Shown: positions 53,543-64,000 of the stretch, piece after piece
How the letters are laid out: the number at the start of each line of letters is the position of its first letter
Position numbering within the stretch: the first letter of the stretch is position 1
Source of the DNA: Clavaria fumosa
Taxonomy: Eukaryota; Basidiomycota; Agaricomycetes; Agaricales; Clavariaceae
Length of the DNA stretch: 64,000 nucleotides
Assembly: GCA_951802425.1 (NCBI GenBank)
Contig: OX637796.1
Span: 558,001-622,000, forward strand
Direction of reading: 5' to 3'
Position numbers and translations under genes: made by a program
The notes under the pieces: model-generated
The model's database searches: none
What the model was told of the DNA's origin: nothing
Seen by the model: the letters and a program-made list of their open reading frames with translations, nothing else

Positions 53543-56500
53543 TCAAGGTCCACGAAGTCCGAGTGCGCGTGCGAAATGCTTCGCCTTCAAGCTCGGTAAC
53601 GCCTTTGTCAGTGTATCGGCTACCATGTCATCTGTGGGGCAATAGATGAGTCTGATCTTGCCTTCTTGCACAGTGTAATGTATGAAGTGGTAGCGAAGGT
53701 CGATATGCTTGGTTCGCGCATGGAACGAGCCGTCTGCATCGCTCGCGAGCGTGATTGCTGGGAGTGAGTCGCTCCAGATTGTTATCGGCTTGTTGAGTGG
53801 TCGGAATACCTCGCCGATGAACTGTCGAAGCCAGAGCGCCTCCTTCGCTGCGTGCGTCGCCGCTACGTACTCTGCTTCCGCCGTCGAAAGCGTCACTAAT
53901 TCTTGTTTCTTCGAGAGCCAGGATACCGCGCCGCCATTGATAAGGAACACGTGACCAGACATTGCGTGGCGGTGGTCTTGTGTGGCACCATTTGCGTCGG
54001 TAAAGCCCTCTAATCCTTTTCTTTCTCCTCTGTAGGTGAGTTCCCAATTCTTTGTCCCTATAAGGTACCCAAATATTCTCTTCACAGCTTCCCAATGCGC
54101 TTGGCCGGGGTTGTCAACGAATCGGGCCAGTAGGGCAACGGGGAACGCGATATCCGGTCGGGTCGCTACAGCACAGTACATCAGCGATCCGACGGCTTCG
54201 CGGTATGGTATGTTCTTCATCTCTGCTTTCTCCTTGATATTTTGCGGGCACTGATCTTTTGTGTACCTCGCAGTGGGGTCCATCGGTATGGACAGCGGTT
54301 TGTCGTCTTCAAAATTGTATTTGTGTAGGATTGATTCGATGTACGCCATCTGCGACAGCGCGATCGTCCCTGCTTCGCAGTCCCTTGTTATCTTTATTCC
54401 TAGCAGCCATTTCGCAGGCCCCAGGTCTTTCAAGGTGAATCGTCGTCCCATCTCGATCTTGCAATGTTCAATTAACGTCTTTGAGTTCCCTGCGATGGTG
54501 CAGTCGTCGACGTGAACGGCCAGGACCAGCATGCTGTCCCCTCTATGTAGGTAGAAGACTGCCGGGTCACTCGCGCATCGGGTGAGTCCGATTTCTTTCA
54601 TCATTTCGTTCATGGTTTGATACCAGCGTCGTCCAGCTTGTTTTAGACCGTATATCGTCTTCTTCAGTCGTACGCAGTACTCGGCTGGGTCCGCTTCCTC
54701 AAATTCCTCGGGTAGCTCCATGTAGATTCTTTCATTGTCATCGAGGACACCGTTTAGGAATGCGCTATGAAAGTCAAACATTTCGATTACCCATCTGTTT
54801 CGTCCAGCTATCGCCAGGACCATTCGGATGGCGGCCAGCCACGCGACGGGCACGAAGGTTTCGTAGTAGTCTTCGCCATATACTTGTGTGTACCCCTTCG
54901 CTACTAGTTGCGCTTTGTACCTTTCAATCTCACCATGCTCATTTTTCTTTATTCGCAATACCCATTTGCTTCCTACAACGTTGCTGTCCTTTGGTCGTCG
55001 GACGACTTCCCAGGTCCCAGCTTGATTCAAATTTTTTATTTCAGTTCGTATTGCGTTGAGCCAGCGAGGCCAGTCAGGCCTTGTTTTGGCTTCTTTCAGG
55101 GACTGCGGGTCTAGGCCTTCGGCATCGGCTACGGCAGCGACCATCGTGAGAATTTCTTTTGTCTCTTCAGCAGTTGTGCCTGCCTCGTGCTCGTCTAGCG
55201 TTGACAGCCCTGGGATTTTCTGTGCTCTTCCAACACGTCCGTCGGTCATCCCTTCTCCGCTCTTCAGTCTCCTTATGTGTTGCGATGGCCGTCGCATTCT
55301 TTGTGGTCGTTCTGTTTCAATTCGTCCTTCAAAGTCTTCCCCTAGAGGGTCCCTCGTGAGCGGTTCTCGTTCGGAGTGGTCCTCAGCGTGAGTCTCTCGT
55401 GTTCCAGGTGCGTTCGCGAGTTCTGGCGTCGATACTGGATCTGATTCTTTTTCACCCCCGTTTTCTCCTGCTTGTATGAGTTCGATGCCGCCAACGTCGT
55501 CGTCTGGGCTGTCATGGAACTTGACGCTTCGTTCAACGCTGACAGTTCTTTTCTTGGGCCAGTAGATCTGGTGAGCGTTTGTTTCTTCTTCGTATCCTAA
55601 CCATCTCGCCGGTACTCCGCGTGCTTGCAATTTGTTATTGCCTGTAACGTGGACCCAGACCTTTTCTCCCCACTCGTGTACCCCCTTAAGCGTCGGTTTG
55701 GTCTTGTACAACATTTCGTGTGGTGTTTTCCCTTCCACTACTCCCTTCGTAGGTGTTCGATTCTTCAGCCATACGATGTGTCTGACTGCTTCGCCCCATA
55801 GGAAGCTGGGGAGTCCGCTCGCGTGAAGTACTGCCCTCGTTCTTTCGATAACTGTCCTGTTTAGTCGTTCGGCCACTCCATTGTATTCGGGCGTGTCGTG
55901 TACGGTTGGGTAGTGTGCCGTTCCCTGTTCTGCTAGGTAAGCCTGTAGTTTGTCGCTCATATACTCCCCTCCACGGTCGCTGATGAGTCCCTTGATTGTC
56001 TTAACACCGTGTTGCGTTCGCATCCAGGCTGCGTATTGTTTGTAAGCGTCAAACGTTTCTCCTTTCTTCCTTAGCAGTGTTAATCGTGTCCACCTCGTAT
56101 AGTCGTCTGTGAATGACATGTAGTAGACTTTCTTTGTCCTTGTTTCGACTGGTGCTGGTCCCCACAGGTCGGAGTGGACCAGCTCGCCGAACTTCTCCGC
56201 TCGTGGTCTTTCTCATACGGATTTTATTTCTTTTCTTGTCATCTTCGCATGTTCACATGACTCGCAGATGATTGTCTCGTCCGTTGCTCGTAGCTTTATG
56301 CCTTTGATCCATCCCTTCTCCACTGCTCTTTTTGCTGCCGCGTGTGCTACATGTCCAAGTCGTCGGTGAAGTTGATTGAGGGTGAGTGTTTCGTCGTCTT
56401 CTGCCGCCGCTGCCGCTGCGGTATTGACGTGGTTTGCTCTGTACAGCCCATTGTCAACTCCTATCCGCCCTATTACCTCCTTTTTTTGGTTGAATATGCG

Positions 56501-57793
56501 GCACGTCGTCCCTTGGAATATGGCGGTGTAGCTGTCCTGGGCCAGCGCAGATATAGACACGAGTGTGGGGCCGATTCCGGGGCAATATAGTACGTCTTTC
56601 AATGTTATCGTAGTTTGTTTCTCGCCGTTCGGAATAATAGTCGTTATGTCTCCTTTTCCAGTCGCTTGAAACGTTCGTTTGTCGGCCGCACGGATCGCTT
56701 TCGGTTGGATCTGCTCAAAGTTCGTGTATCTTTGTCATTGGGAGCTCATGTGTCGTGACGCTCCTGAGTCGTACAGGTCAGTGTCATCCATGTACGCAGT
56801 CATGCCTGATCCTTCTTTCTCTGCTAGTGCAGCTTGCAGTTCTTTGTCTCGTGAGTGTTCTTCGTTGTCGCTGACGAGCTGAGCTGAGAAAGCTTCCAGG
56901 TCATCGTTTTCGTCTTGGGCTGCGTTCCCGCCGTCGGCTCGCTTTCCGCCCTTTCCCTTCGGACCTTGGCCTTCCTTTCCGCCACCTTTGGCCCAGCAAT
57001 CGGCCTTCTTGTGTCCGCGTTTGTTGCAGTTGAAGCACTTGAGTGATTTCTTTTTCTTTTGCTTTTCTCCTGCCAATAACGCTTCGTCCGCAGTGCTCTC
57101 CTTCTTTCCGGTCTGCTCTGATATCTGTCGTCGATCGTACTCGTCGCTAACGGACTGTATCAGGGCTTCTGGGTTTAAAGGTTGGCCTAGGACTCTCAAT
57201 GCCACCGTTATCGCTGACAGGAAGGTGCCGTACGTCTTCGGTAGCGACCCTAAAAGCATTGCCGCGAATTCCTCGTCGTCGATTGTGACCCCAAGGGCCG
57301 CCAGGTCTTCTTTCAGAGCCTGCATGGTGGTGAAATGGGTACGTACGTCCCCTTCTTCCTCACATTGCGTCTCTTGTAACTTCTTTCGTAGGTCTATGGT
57401 GAACATCTTCGAGCGCGTCTCGTACTGCGCCTTGAGTACGTCCCATGCCTGTTTTACCGTCGTCTTCGCTCTGATCTTTAGGTAGAGCGAGTCGGGTATC
57501 GTCGAGGCGATCTGCTGTAGCATGATCGCTTCTTCCAGCATCCAGTTGCGTAGTTCTTTTCTGTAGACTTCCATAGTCGTGGACGGCACCGGTACTTCGC
57601 TCCCATCGATCGCCCTCGTTGGTTGAGGGGTCGTAGGCGCTACGGACGCTCCTGTGAGGTGTCCGTCAAGTCCACGTGCCAGTACTGATAGACCGAGCCT
57701 ATCTCTGTAGATAACCCAGTTCTGTCCGTCGTCTGTGAGTCGAGGCACTCGAAAGAACTCGTCGCCGAGTTTGATGGATGTTGTGGTCGTCAT
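53543..57793 (-). pseudogene. Copia Gag-Pol polyprotein with two TGA stops
   Basis: A single frame from ATG 57793. Gag has a UBN2-like capsid (WDVLKAQYETRSKM, FTTMQALKEDL, LLGSLPKTYG) and a knuckle (CFNCNKRGHKKADC). The protease site is DLYDSGASRHMS. A TGA follows at 56735-56737, then GAG-pre-integrase (LNQLHRRLGHVAH...CESCEHAKM). A second TGA at 56213-56215 precedes the integrase core (FTDDYTRWTRL, SDRGGEYMS, YNGVAERLNRT), RT (WVLRIKKNEHGEIERYKAQL, FDFHSAFLNG, HVDDCTIAG) and RNase H (TDANGATQDHRHAMSG, STAEAEYVAA, TKHIDLRYHFI). The frame is continuous across both stops. Context suggests arginine CGA became TGA in each. Otherwise the element looks complete. Confidence 0.9.
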
Positions 57794-57860
57794 CGTTCCC
57801 TGTTTTCGGATTGGCCTGTGATCTGCGTTCGGTAAGTCGTTTCTTTAATGCGCAGAACCA

Positions 57861-57872
57861 GGTCTCATAATC
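57861..57872 (-). promoter_or_regulatory. Copia primer-binding site, tRNA-Met anticodon-arm type
   Basis: Adjacent to the inner end of the 5' LTR the plus strand reads GGTCTCATAATC, which resembles the anticodon stem-loop of a methionine tRNA (CT-CAT-AA loop) as I remember it. The minus-strand RNA would pair with a tRNA half whose 3' end lies in the anticodon arm, as described for Drosophila copia and yeast Ty5. Confidence 0.5.
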
Positions 57873-58329
57873 TAAGAGCACCAGATAAGGCAGATCACGA
57901 CCGACTGGGAGGCGACAGGAGTTGTATTCGTACTGCTACTGTCCTTATATACATCCTCCATAGTTATGTGCCTTAGTACTATGATGCGACAGTAGTCGCG
58001 CTACTGTGATGCGTACATTCCCTGTAAGGGTCCACCCTAGGGGTGAAGGGACTTTCCCTGGATGCTTAGCTAATCAGCCACACTTATCCTACTACTGTCA
58101 CTACGACTGCGTAACCACTGCTATAAACAGGGTACTAACGCACTTGTGATGCGGGATATACGGTCTCACTTAACCAACATCTTACATTCCCTATGCTACA
58201 GTCGTTGCTTATGTAATCTACTACTTTACACTATCTCGTATGAGCACAACGCGCTATAAGTTAGTTACAGTTACTAGTAGTACAAGTTATACATCGGACG
58301 GATCTTTGTAATCCTTGAATACTCCAACA
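57873..58329 (-). repeat. Copia 5' LTR with a nested insertion
   Basis: The LTR is continuous with the left copy after removing 58023-58186 and one TTCCC copy. It contains the element promoter on the minus strand. Confidence 0.9.
58023..58186. mobile_element. 164-bp solo LTR-like insertion, target duplication TTCCC
   Basis: Begins TGTAAG and ends CTTACA (perfect 6-bp inverted ends), and is flanked by TTCCC (58018-58022 and 58187-58191). The uninterrupted left LTR shows the empty site, so the boundaries are exact. It contains 'ctataaac' (TATA-like). It is probably a solo LTR or a TRIM-like element. Confidence 0.8.
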
Positions 58330-58344
58330 TCCATGCCCACAGGT

Positions 58345-58495
58345 GGGCTGGTTGCCTGGATACTGCCTGTCTGCAGCCCCTTCGCCTTCAACGGCACGGG
58401 CAACCACCGCCACCATGCACAGGGCCAGCGAGGACCATAGGAGGACCATGCAGGACAGGTGCAGGTGGAAGTGGACAGAGTCCACATAGGATTTG
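58345..58495 (-). repeat. Inverted partner of 52855-53095
   Basis: The reverse complement matches 52855-53095 in two blocks: 58375-58410 with the ggttgcccgtgccgtt block, and 58425-58495 with gtccacttccacctgcacctgtcctgcatgg-type sequence. Spacing between the blocks differs. It may be terminal arms of an older element split by copia. Confidence 0.6.
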
Positions 58496-58809
58496 GGCAA
58501 AGGACTGGAAGCAGGGGAAGATCAGGAGGTATTTTCTCATTTTCAGTCTTCGCTCGAGGGGAAGTGATGAAAGTACTACAATATGCGAGCTTGACTGGCT
58601 GGTGGCTGTGCAGCCATAGTTGATTAGTCAGTCACTAGGAATTTTCCCTTTGTCATCCTGCGTTCATGTCATAGACAGCAAGCTGCGTCTGCTGTTAGCT
58701 GGGCTTGGGCTTCTTCCAGGGCCCATATGGGCCTGGTTTCTCGCATGGCTTTCACTTTCATTCAGCAGGCATGGAGGTAGCAGAGTAGTGAAACAATAGT
58801 ATGCAATTT

Positions 58810-59431
58810 CATCAGGAAAAGGGGAAATTACTGAATCTGCCTTAGGCAGACTTAAACTTTTCATTAAGACAGATTAAGACAATTAAGACAGATTCATAAA
58901 TTGGATAGTCTTAATCTAAGACCAATCACTTAATCTTGACTTAATTATGCTTCAAAGTCACAGCTCAGCAAATTGAAGTATACCATTTAAGAAACAGCCT
59001 GACTTGGTACAATTTGCATTGTACACATTGACAGTAAAGAGCACTTACAAAATCTGCCCTAAGGAGACTAAGGCCATAAGGTGATCAAGTCACTGATTAT
59101 GTAAGAGTTGGCATAAATTTTGTAAATTGTGACTTTGTTACTTTATGGCCTTAGTCTCCTTAGGGCAGATTTTGTAAGTGCTCTTGACAGTCAGAGGTAA
59201 GTTTTACTGTCAATGTGTACAATGCAAATTGTACCAAGTCAGGCTGTTTCTTAAATGGTATACTTCAATTTGCCGAGCTGTGACTTTGAAGCATAATTAA
59301 GTCAAGATTAAGTGATTGGTCTTAGATTAAGACTATCCAATTTATGAATCTGTCTTAATTGTCTTAATCTGTCTTAATGAAAAGTTTAAGTCTGCCTAAG
59401 GCAGATTCAGTAATTTCCCCTTTTCCTGATG
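58810..59431. repeat. Inverted repeat, about 270-290-bp arms
   Basis: The left arm starts catcaggaaaaggggaaatta (58810) and the right arm ends with its complement at 59431. The stem continues inward through the 'ggagactaaggccataa' blocks to a loop around 59093-59127. The right arm carries about 22 extra bases (tgacagtcagaggtaagtttt) near 59190. AT-rich; no coding potential. Confidence 0.9.
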
Positions 59432-59769
59432 CTTGTATATTTGATATGGTGGCGCAGTTTGTTGACTCAATGTGATGCGGTGGAGCATTTGTATTCACCA
59501 ATCTCATGATGCATAAATCCAGGTCCTGAGCAATGCAATATGTGATATGTAAAATTTCCCTGTCTCCCAAGTTGGGACCCCTGGTAAAGCCATGCATTAT
59601 GAAAAGTATGCATTTCGACCTCATGCGCCGTGCATTAAGAAAAAGTGTACTGTATGTCACCAATGAGCCCACACTACTCCACCATTCTCTTCTCTCACTC
59701 CTCCCCCCAAAAAAAAACCGAATTGTTCCTTCTGCCTTATCACCCGGCTTCCATCTCATTTGTATCACT

Positions 59770-60230
59770 AATCTCTTCCCTCGCAAGGCGCTGGAAAATA
59801 ATAATCTTTCCCCATCTCTCTACATCGTCACACTCGTCCTGCAACTCATCACTTTGGGGTCCTTCATCGAACAAGACTCAACCGTGCTTGTCGTTCTCAC
59901 CGCTCTTCACGCCGGCACCGTCGCTGCCCTCTTTGGGGCATTGCTGATCAATGATATCGTCGCGATGCAGAAATGCGATGACAGAAGCCTGCGTCGCTTA
60001 TCGTGCGTTGTCCGTCCGATATCCCCTCGCGGGTCATGGTTTTTTGACGGGTTTGGATCTAACAGTCACTTGCTGTTATGTCGTTTGTTTTCTTCTTCCC
60101 CACCACGTACATATTCCCTCGACACTGCTCTTTCTATATCACGGGCATTTACTCTGTCTACACCACTGGAGGCCTTACACAATATCCCTCTGCTTGCATT
60201 GACCACCAGGCGTGTAAGCACCCTTTCGCC
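59770..60230 (+). pseudogene. Chs7-like (chitin synthase export chaperone) fragment
   Basis: Reads ENNNLSPSLYIVTLVLQLI, TLGSFIEQDSTVLVVLTALH, AGTVAALFGALLINDIVAMQ, then after poor sequence RTYSLDTALSIS and EALHNIPLLALT. The hydrophobic segments and the order G-S-F-I-E-Q, H-A-G-x-x-A-A-L-F, then Y-x-S-L-D-T-A-L match my memory of basidiomycete Chs7, an ER membrane chaperone needed for export of chitin synthase. The N-terminal third and the last membrane segments are missing and conserved spacing is disturbed, so it is a fragment. Confidence 0.55.
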
Positions 60231-62941
60231 TCGATTGGTTCGTTGACAGGCCAACCCCAAACCCAGATTTTAGCGCCGCCCTGTTATACTTTCTCACTAT
60301 GTTCTACATCGCCGCATTCCCCATATGTTCTTCATCCCTAGCGAGGAATTGATCCGGCGCGCTATGCCCGGTACGCAATCAAAAGTTGACGGGTTACTAT
60401 ATTTGAGATTATTGTCGATCGTCTCGCTATGGACGTGTGGTGGGTGGTCGTCTCCACCTTTCCACGTTCGCGTTTCGAATAGTGTTTCTTCCGTGTAGGG
60501 GAATTCTGCTGGGAATCGTCACTCTAACCCTGAGGAAACATGACACCGTGCGAGCTACCTGTTGTTGCCCCTACCATTGTTATTCCGACGCTTCATTCCG
60601 CCCGATGTCCCCAACTCACCAAGGCATCCAGTAGAGCTGGCCTCTTCAGTGATAGGACACATGGCTACTTCTCCGTTCCCTTGTTGGACACTCCCATACG
60701 TGTGCCCCTCATTGTGTCGCCAAACCTTTCTCCCTCCCTTGTTTCTGATTCGGATGGCAACCTCGTCCTCGCTCCAGATGGACACGTCGAAGGGGGAGGA
60801 CGCCGATGTACCGCTGCATCACGTGTGCGAGTTCGAACAGACAGCACCGCTGTCGGCTGATTCCCCCACGGCCCAGAATGCCAGGCAGTGAATTGCAGGG
60901 CCCTCCTCATCTGGGAGGCAGACCGATCCAACCACCTTCTGCTCCCGCGTGTCGTTAAACTGATCCAGTGTCAAGTACCCCCTCCATCTGTACTCAACGA
61001 CCTCGCTGGCGGTCAATCTGCGCCTCACGCTCTGCTCGGTGGCCGATGGAGTTGATATGTCAACGACTTTCCCCCACCCTGAACGACATATTCACATAAA
61101 TCTGGGTTCACCAGAGCAAAGATGCGAAACAAAAAATGAATGCCGACCAGAGGGGATCACATATGCAATGTCTGCGTCCATGTTGACGTCGCAGACACTG
61201 GGGATTTTAGAAATGATAAAAATCCGCCTCAAATCCTACGTCGAGTGGAAGTGAAAGACGGAAAGGCCATGCACTCATTCCAACTCGTCGTCGTAATCAA
61301 GAATCCCGCTATCGTTGTCGCTGCCGCTGCCTCCAGTGGCAATATGTTACGGCACGCTTTTTACCTCGGCGCGGTGTGCCACGGCCCTCGCAGCCAGTGC
61401 AACCCGATGTTTCCGGCTCACCGGTCTCGGCGCAGATGGCGGCCAGCTCTTCCTTCAACTCTCGCTGGGACTTCTTTTTGCAAACGCGAGAGAGCATCGG
61501 TGGATTTGGACGCGCGGGCGATGAATTGGCTGCGTGGGAAATATGTGTGGTCCGGTCGTCGAGCCCTCGGATGACGATCGGATGCTCGACACGAGACATC
61601 ACAAGTTCATCTGCGACCTTTGAATCAGGAACGGATGCGGCGGTCGGTGAACTGCGTGATTGGCCTTTGCCACGGCGAGGAAACGACGGGATGGGATCAT
61701 CTTGGAACACTTGCATTTCCTGAGCGCGTGACACGGAGGACGCAGCCGCAATGGATGGGGAATGGCCGTCTGACGGAGCCGTCTGACGAGATCATTGAGA
61801 AGTTTTGGTCATCGCCTCCTCCTACTGAACAGCCCCAACAATTGCAAACTCACCTTGTTTTATGGGTCCCCCTGGAGGTGGGTGGCGGAAGATATAACAG
61901 GTTAGCACTGGCAATTTTGTGTTTTTTGCTTCAAAAATGGTTTCTTCGGTATCTCTCGGCTAGTCAAGGAAGTGGTTGCGGGCGTTCCGTCTAATCACGG
62001 ATTATAATCCCAACGAATGTCCGCGATCGACGCGGATACACAACAGTGAAGCAGGGATTCCCTTCCCGCTGTTAGCGGCAGTCCAGTGCTACTGTGAATG
62101 TTTCAAAAACATTCAAATATTATTTTCTTTCGCTTTACTATACAAGACAAGACTAGAGTCAGGCTAGTAAGAGTCTTTAGCAATGCCAGGACTGATTGTT
62201 GAACGTTGAACGTCGAGTTGCGCAGTTGACCTCTGGGGGACAACGAATCTACGGGACTTGAAGCGGAATTTTACTACAGTTGAATAGCACATAACGTATC
62301 ATGGGTAAATGTATATTTCGGATAATGTATTGATTTTGGGCCCTAACCAAGTTGGTTTGTGGTAAATTATACAAAAACTGGCATAATGAATAATGTATGG
62401 GGCTGGGCCCCAAAATATATGTTCTTGTGGGCACCCAGGCCCAATTATCATGCATGATTTTGAAATGAAAATACAAATTTTTGTTGGCCTTCATCAGCAA
62501 ACCAGGGTTGATACTACAGTAGACTGTGGCAGTGCCACATAGATCTACATAGACCTGTAGAACCCATAGACAACTTCCTGGTCTATGTAGAACTACATAG
62601 ATACAGCACTGTAGGCCCAAAGCTGGGTGAAAATCACCACAAAAATAACCCTGAAATGTGGTGCATAGCAATGGTTTCCTAAGTGAAAATCACCAGGACT
62701 AGTTGATAATCAGGCCTTTATTTGGGGTTGGGCAACTCCGCTACACGACGTGGCAGCGTGACGTAACGGCCTGTGACAGAAAGCGTGACAATGGCTGACC
62801 CAGCTCAATTACAGGCCTCAGACATGGCAACAACACTGTTTTCTTGGTTATATAGAAACTAGATACACTGCAGATACTCAAGAGACTCTACACTGCTTGT
62901 TTGAAGTAAAAATATTGGCACAATAATGGGAAAACTCTGCA
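60231..62941. other. Unassigned DNA, no supported gene
   Basis: Several open frames of 70-145 codons on both strands (for example 61140-61574 plus, 61309-61734 minus). None has a recognisable domain or a convincing splice structure. The minus-strand frame has C-x2-C (CTGCEGRGTPRRGKKRAVTYCHW split) but too little context. 62230-62700 is AT-rich. There could be exons here that I cannot join. Confidence 0.4.
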
Positions 62942-64000
62942 CTATTCATCCATGTCCTCCCAGTCTTCCATTCCTTCATCCAGGTCAAATTCTTCCCCAG
63001 ATTCTGACTCCATTGGAATTGTTTGAGGGTCCACACTTGTGTTTGGCTTCCATTGCCCAGTATTATAGAGATCAATTGATTGCACAAGTCCTTCCCTAAT
63101 CTTTACCACAGCTGTCCTAAGGGACAGATTCTGCAGGTTTGGAGCTCCAGCCCTTTGAAATGCCAGAAGATGGTCTTTGAGCTTGTCTCCTTTGAGCTTC
63201 TTGACTTGCTCCTTGTCAAATATCAGCTTCACTGCAGCCACACGTCCAGCTACTTTGGCTGCCTTCTTCTTTTTTGCATCCCTTGCAGCCTCACGCTCAT
63301 CAATCTTGGCTTTGGCATGCCTGATAATTGCCTCCCTCCCTGCTTGTTCCACCCCCTTTGCCTCATCTTTACGTGCAAGCTGATGAATATGCTTGTAATC
63401 TTCAGGCTGGAACATCTTCTCCATGAAGGCTTGGGTATCATTGTGAGCATACATTGCCTGAGCATTGTATTGCAATGATGTGAGGTGTGGTTGGTGTCGC
63501 ATAAGTACTCGAAATGAGCCAAGAGCACCTTCATTTGCATCATTTGTGGGTGGCATCCAGGCTAATTCCTTTTCCTCCATGGTGGCCTCATCAATCAGAC
63601 CACCAGGTGCAAATTCAGAAGTGAAGCGTTTCCATGTCACAGCTGCTCCTTCAAAAAATGCAACCAACACTTCTCTCAGATGAGGCAGAGAAGGTGCAAT
63701 ATTTTGCACTGCTGCAACTGCTGCTGGTGTCTGCCACATCTGTCCATCCATTGCACCAGTTTCCCATGTGATAGAGTCCCCAACAAGAAAGCTTGGGTCT
63801 CCTATGACCCTTTGTATGTGTCTGTAAACCTTTTGGTGTAATGGGCCCAAGTCCAACATGTTGACCTTCACAGCCCCAGACATGCGAACACTTCTCATGT
63901 ATGGATGTGACACAGCTTGTGCATACAATGCCAGAACTGCAAGCTCAGTCAGTGTTGCAGTGCAATGGAGTGCTTTCCACAGATTCTCTTCCATATGACT
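62942..64000 (-). CDS. Unrecognised Agaricomycete protein, partial
   Basis: At least 350 residues, open to the window edge (an ATG occurs at 63994-63992 but the frame continues beyond it), ending at 62942-62944. Blocks: GAMDGQMWQTPAAVAAVQNI, APSLPHLREVLVAFFEGAAV, TWKRFTSEFAPGGLID, ELAWMPPTNDANEGALGSFR and MYAHNDTQAFMEKMF. Then come a K/A/E-rich basic coiled coil (about 225-255) and an acidic tail (EEFDLDEGMEDWEDMDE). I recall multicopy homologues with the T-N-D-x-N-E-G-A-L-G-S-F-R block in mushroom genomes, suggesting an element-borne or domesticated transposase-like protein. That is memory and inference; no catalytic triad was identified. Confidence 0.5.
   Translation of the reverse strand, partial: SHMEENLWKALHCTATLTELAVLALYAQAVSHPYMRSVRMSGAVKVNMLDLGPLHQKVYRHIQRVIGDPSFLVGDSITWETGAMDGQMWQTPAAVAAVQNIAPSLPHLREVLVAFFEGAAVTWKRFTSEFAPGGLIDEATMEEKELAWMPPTNDANEGALGSFRVLMRHQPHLTSLQYNAQAMYAHNDTQAFMEKMFQPEDYKHIHQLARKDEAKGVEQAGREAIIRHAKAKIDEREAARDAKKKKAAKVAGRVAAVKLIFDKEQVKKLKGDKLKDHLLAFQRAGAPNLQNLSLRTAVVKIREGLVQSIDLYNTGQWKPNTSVDPQTIPMESESGEEFDLDEGMEDWEDMDE

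Larger units (their letters stand above)
53247..58329 (-). mobile_element. Ty1/copia element, target duplication TCCAT
   Basis: A full-length minus-strand element bounded by 288-bp LTRs and flanked by TCCAT (53242-53246 and 58330-58334). On the minus strand the LTR begins TGTTGGAGTA and ends GGTGCTCTTA. The right LTR additionally holds a 164-bp insertion. The LTRs differ from each other at only three bases, all CpG transitions. One long polyprotein frame with two TGA stops lies between them. Confidence 0.9.

Overview
The window looks like a piece of a basidiomycete (Agaricomycetes) genome that is almost entirely transposable elements, satellites and gene debris. The evidence is a KDZ (Kyakuja-Dileera-Zisupton) transposase with a CxC2-like zinc cluster, two chromodomain Ty3 elements, a Tad-like LINE, a Ty1/copia element, a FunK1-like kinase remnant, a DUF6914-like gene, and spliceosomal introns of about 45-60 bp. 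There are no bacterial operons, rRNAs or CRISPR arrays. Only one gene looks like an intact single-copy host gene, the DUF6914-like gene at 41124-41707.

Layout, left to right. 1-1200: degenerate direct repeats. 1448-1864: remnant of an RNase H1/viroplasmin-type N-terminal domain. 2461-6872: a KDZ unit made of a small basic-protein gene and a broken transposase. 6935-8570: an 87-bp satellite with a MITE-like insert. 8721-21296: Ty3 element 1 on the minus strand (gag, a -1 frameshift site, pol and an LTR), with a zinc-cluster/coiled-coil gene antisense to it beyond pol. Its LTR was split by Ty3 element 2 (15556-21125, plus strand, target duplication GATGA). 21297-25569: apparently the end of a second tandem Ty3-1 copy that shares that LTR. 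It holds a 1-kb palindrome with a solo LTR in its loop and a longer antisense zinc-cluster gene. 25571-28530: a 5'-truncated LINE. 28531-41000: gene-free satellites, minisatellites and long inverted repeats, including one with 986-bp arms. 41124-47036: the DUF6914-like gene followed by shards of host genes (APH kinase, A1 aspartic protease, LRR protein, ABC transporter, FunK1 kinase). 47534-52500: a broken unknown ORF, low-complexity DNA, a second copy of the 100-bp satellite, and a palindrome with 524-bp arms. 53247-58329: a copia element (target duplication TCCAT) with a small solo LTR nested in one of its LTRs. 58810-60230: another palindrome and a Chs7-like remnant. 62942-64000: the 3' part of an unrecognised gene that continues beyond the window.

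Four themes run through the window. (1) Both Ty3 elements show the signature of Tf1/sushi-type self-priming: an 11-nt primer-binding site just inside the 5' LTR is complementary to the predicted 5' end of the transcript. (2) Most nonsense codons in recognisable ORFs are TGA where arginine (CGA) is the likely ancestor. All four differences seen between the LTR pairs are CpG to TpG/CpA. This points to methylation- or RIP-like decay. (3) Several unrelated, near-perfect long inverted repeats are present and would form long hairpin RNAs if transcribed. (4) The Ty3-1 region and the antisense genes share a strong excess of the word CGGAG on the plus strand in both coding and non-coding DNA, which supports treating them as one element family.
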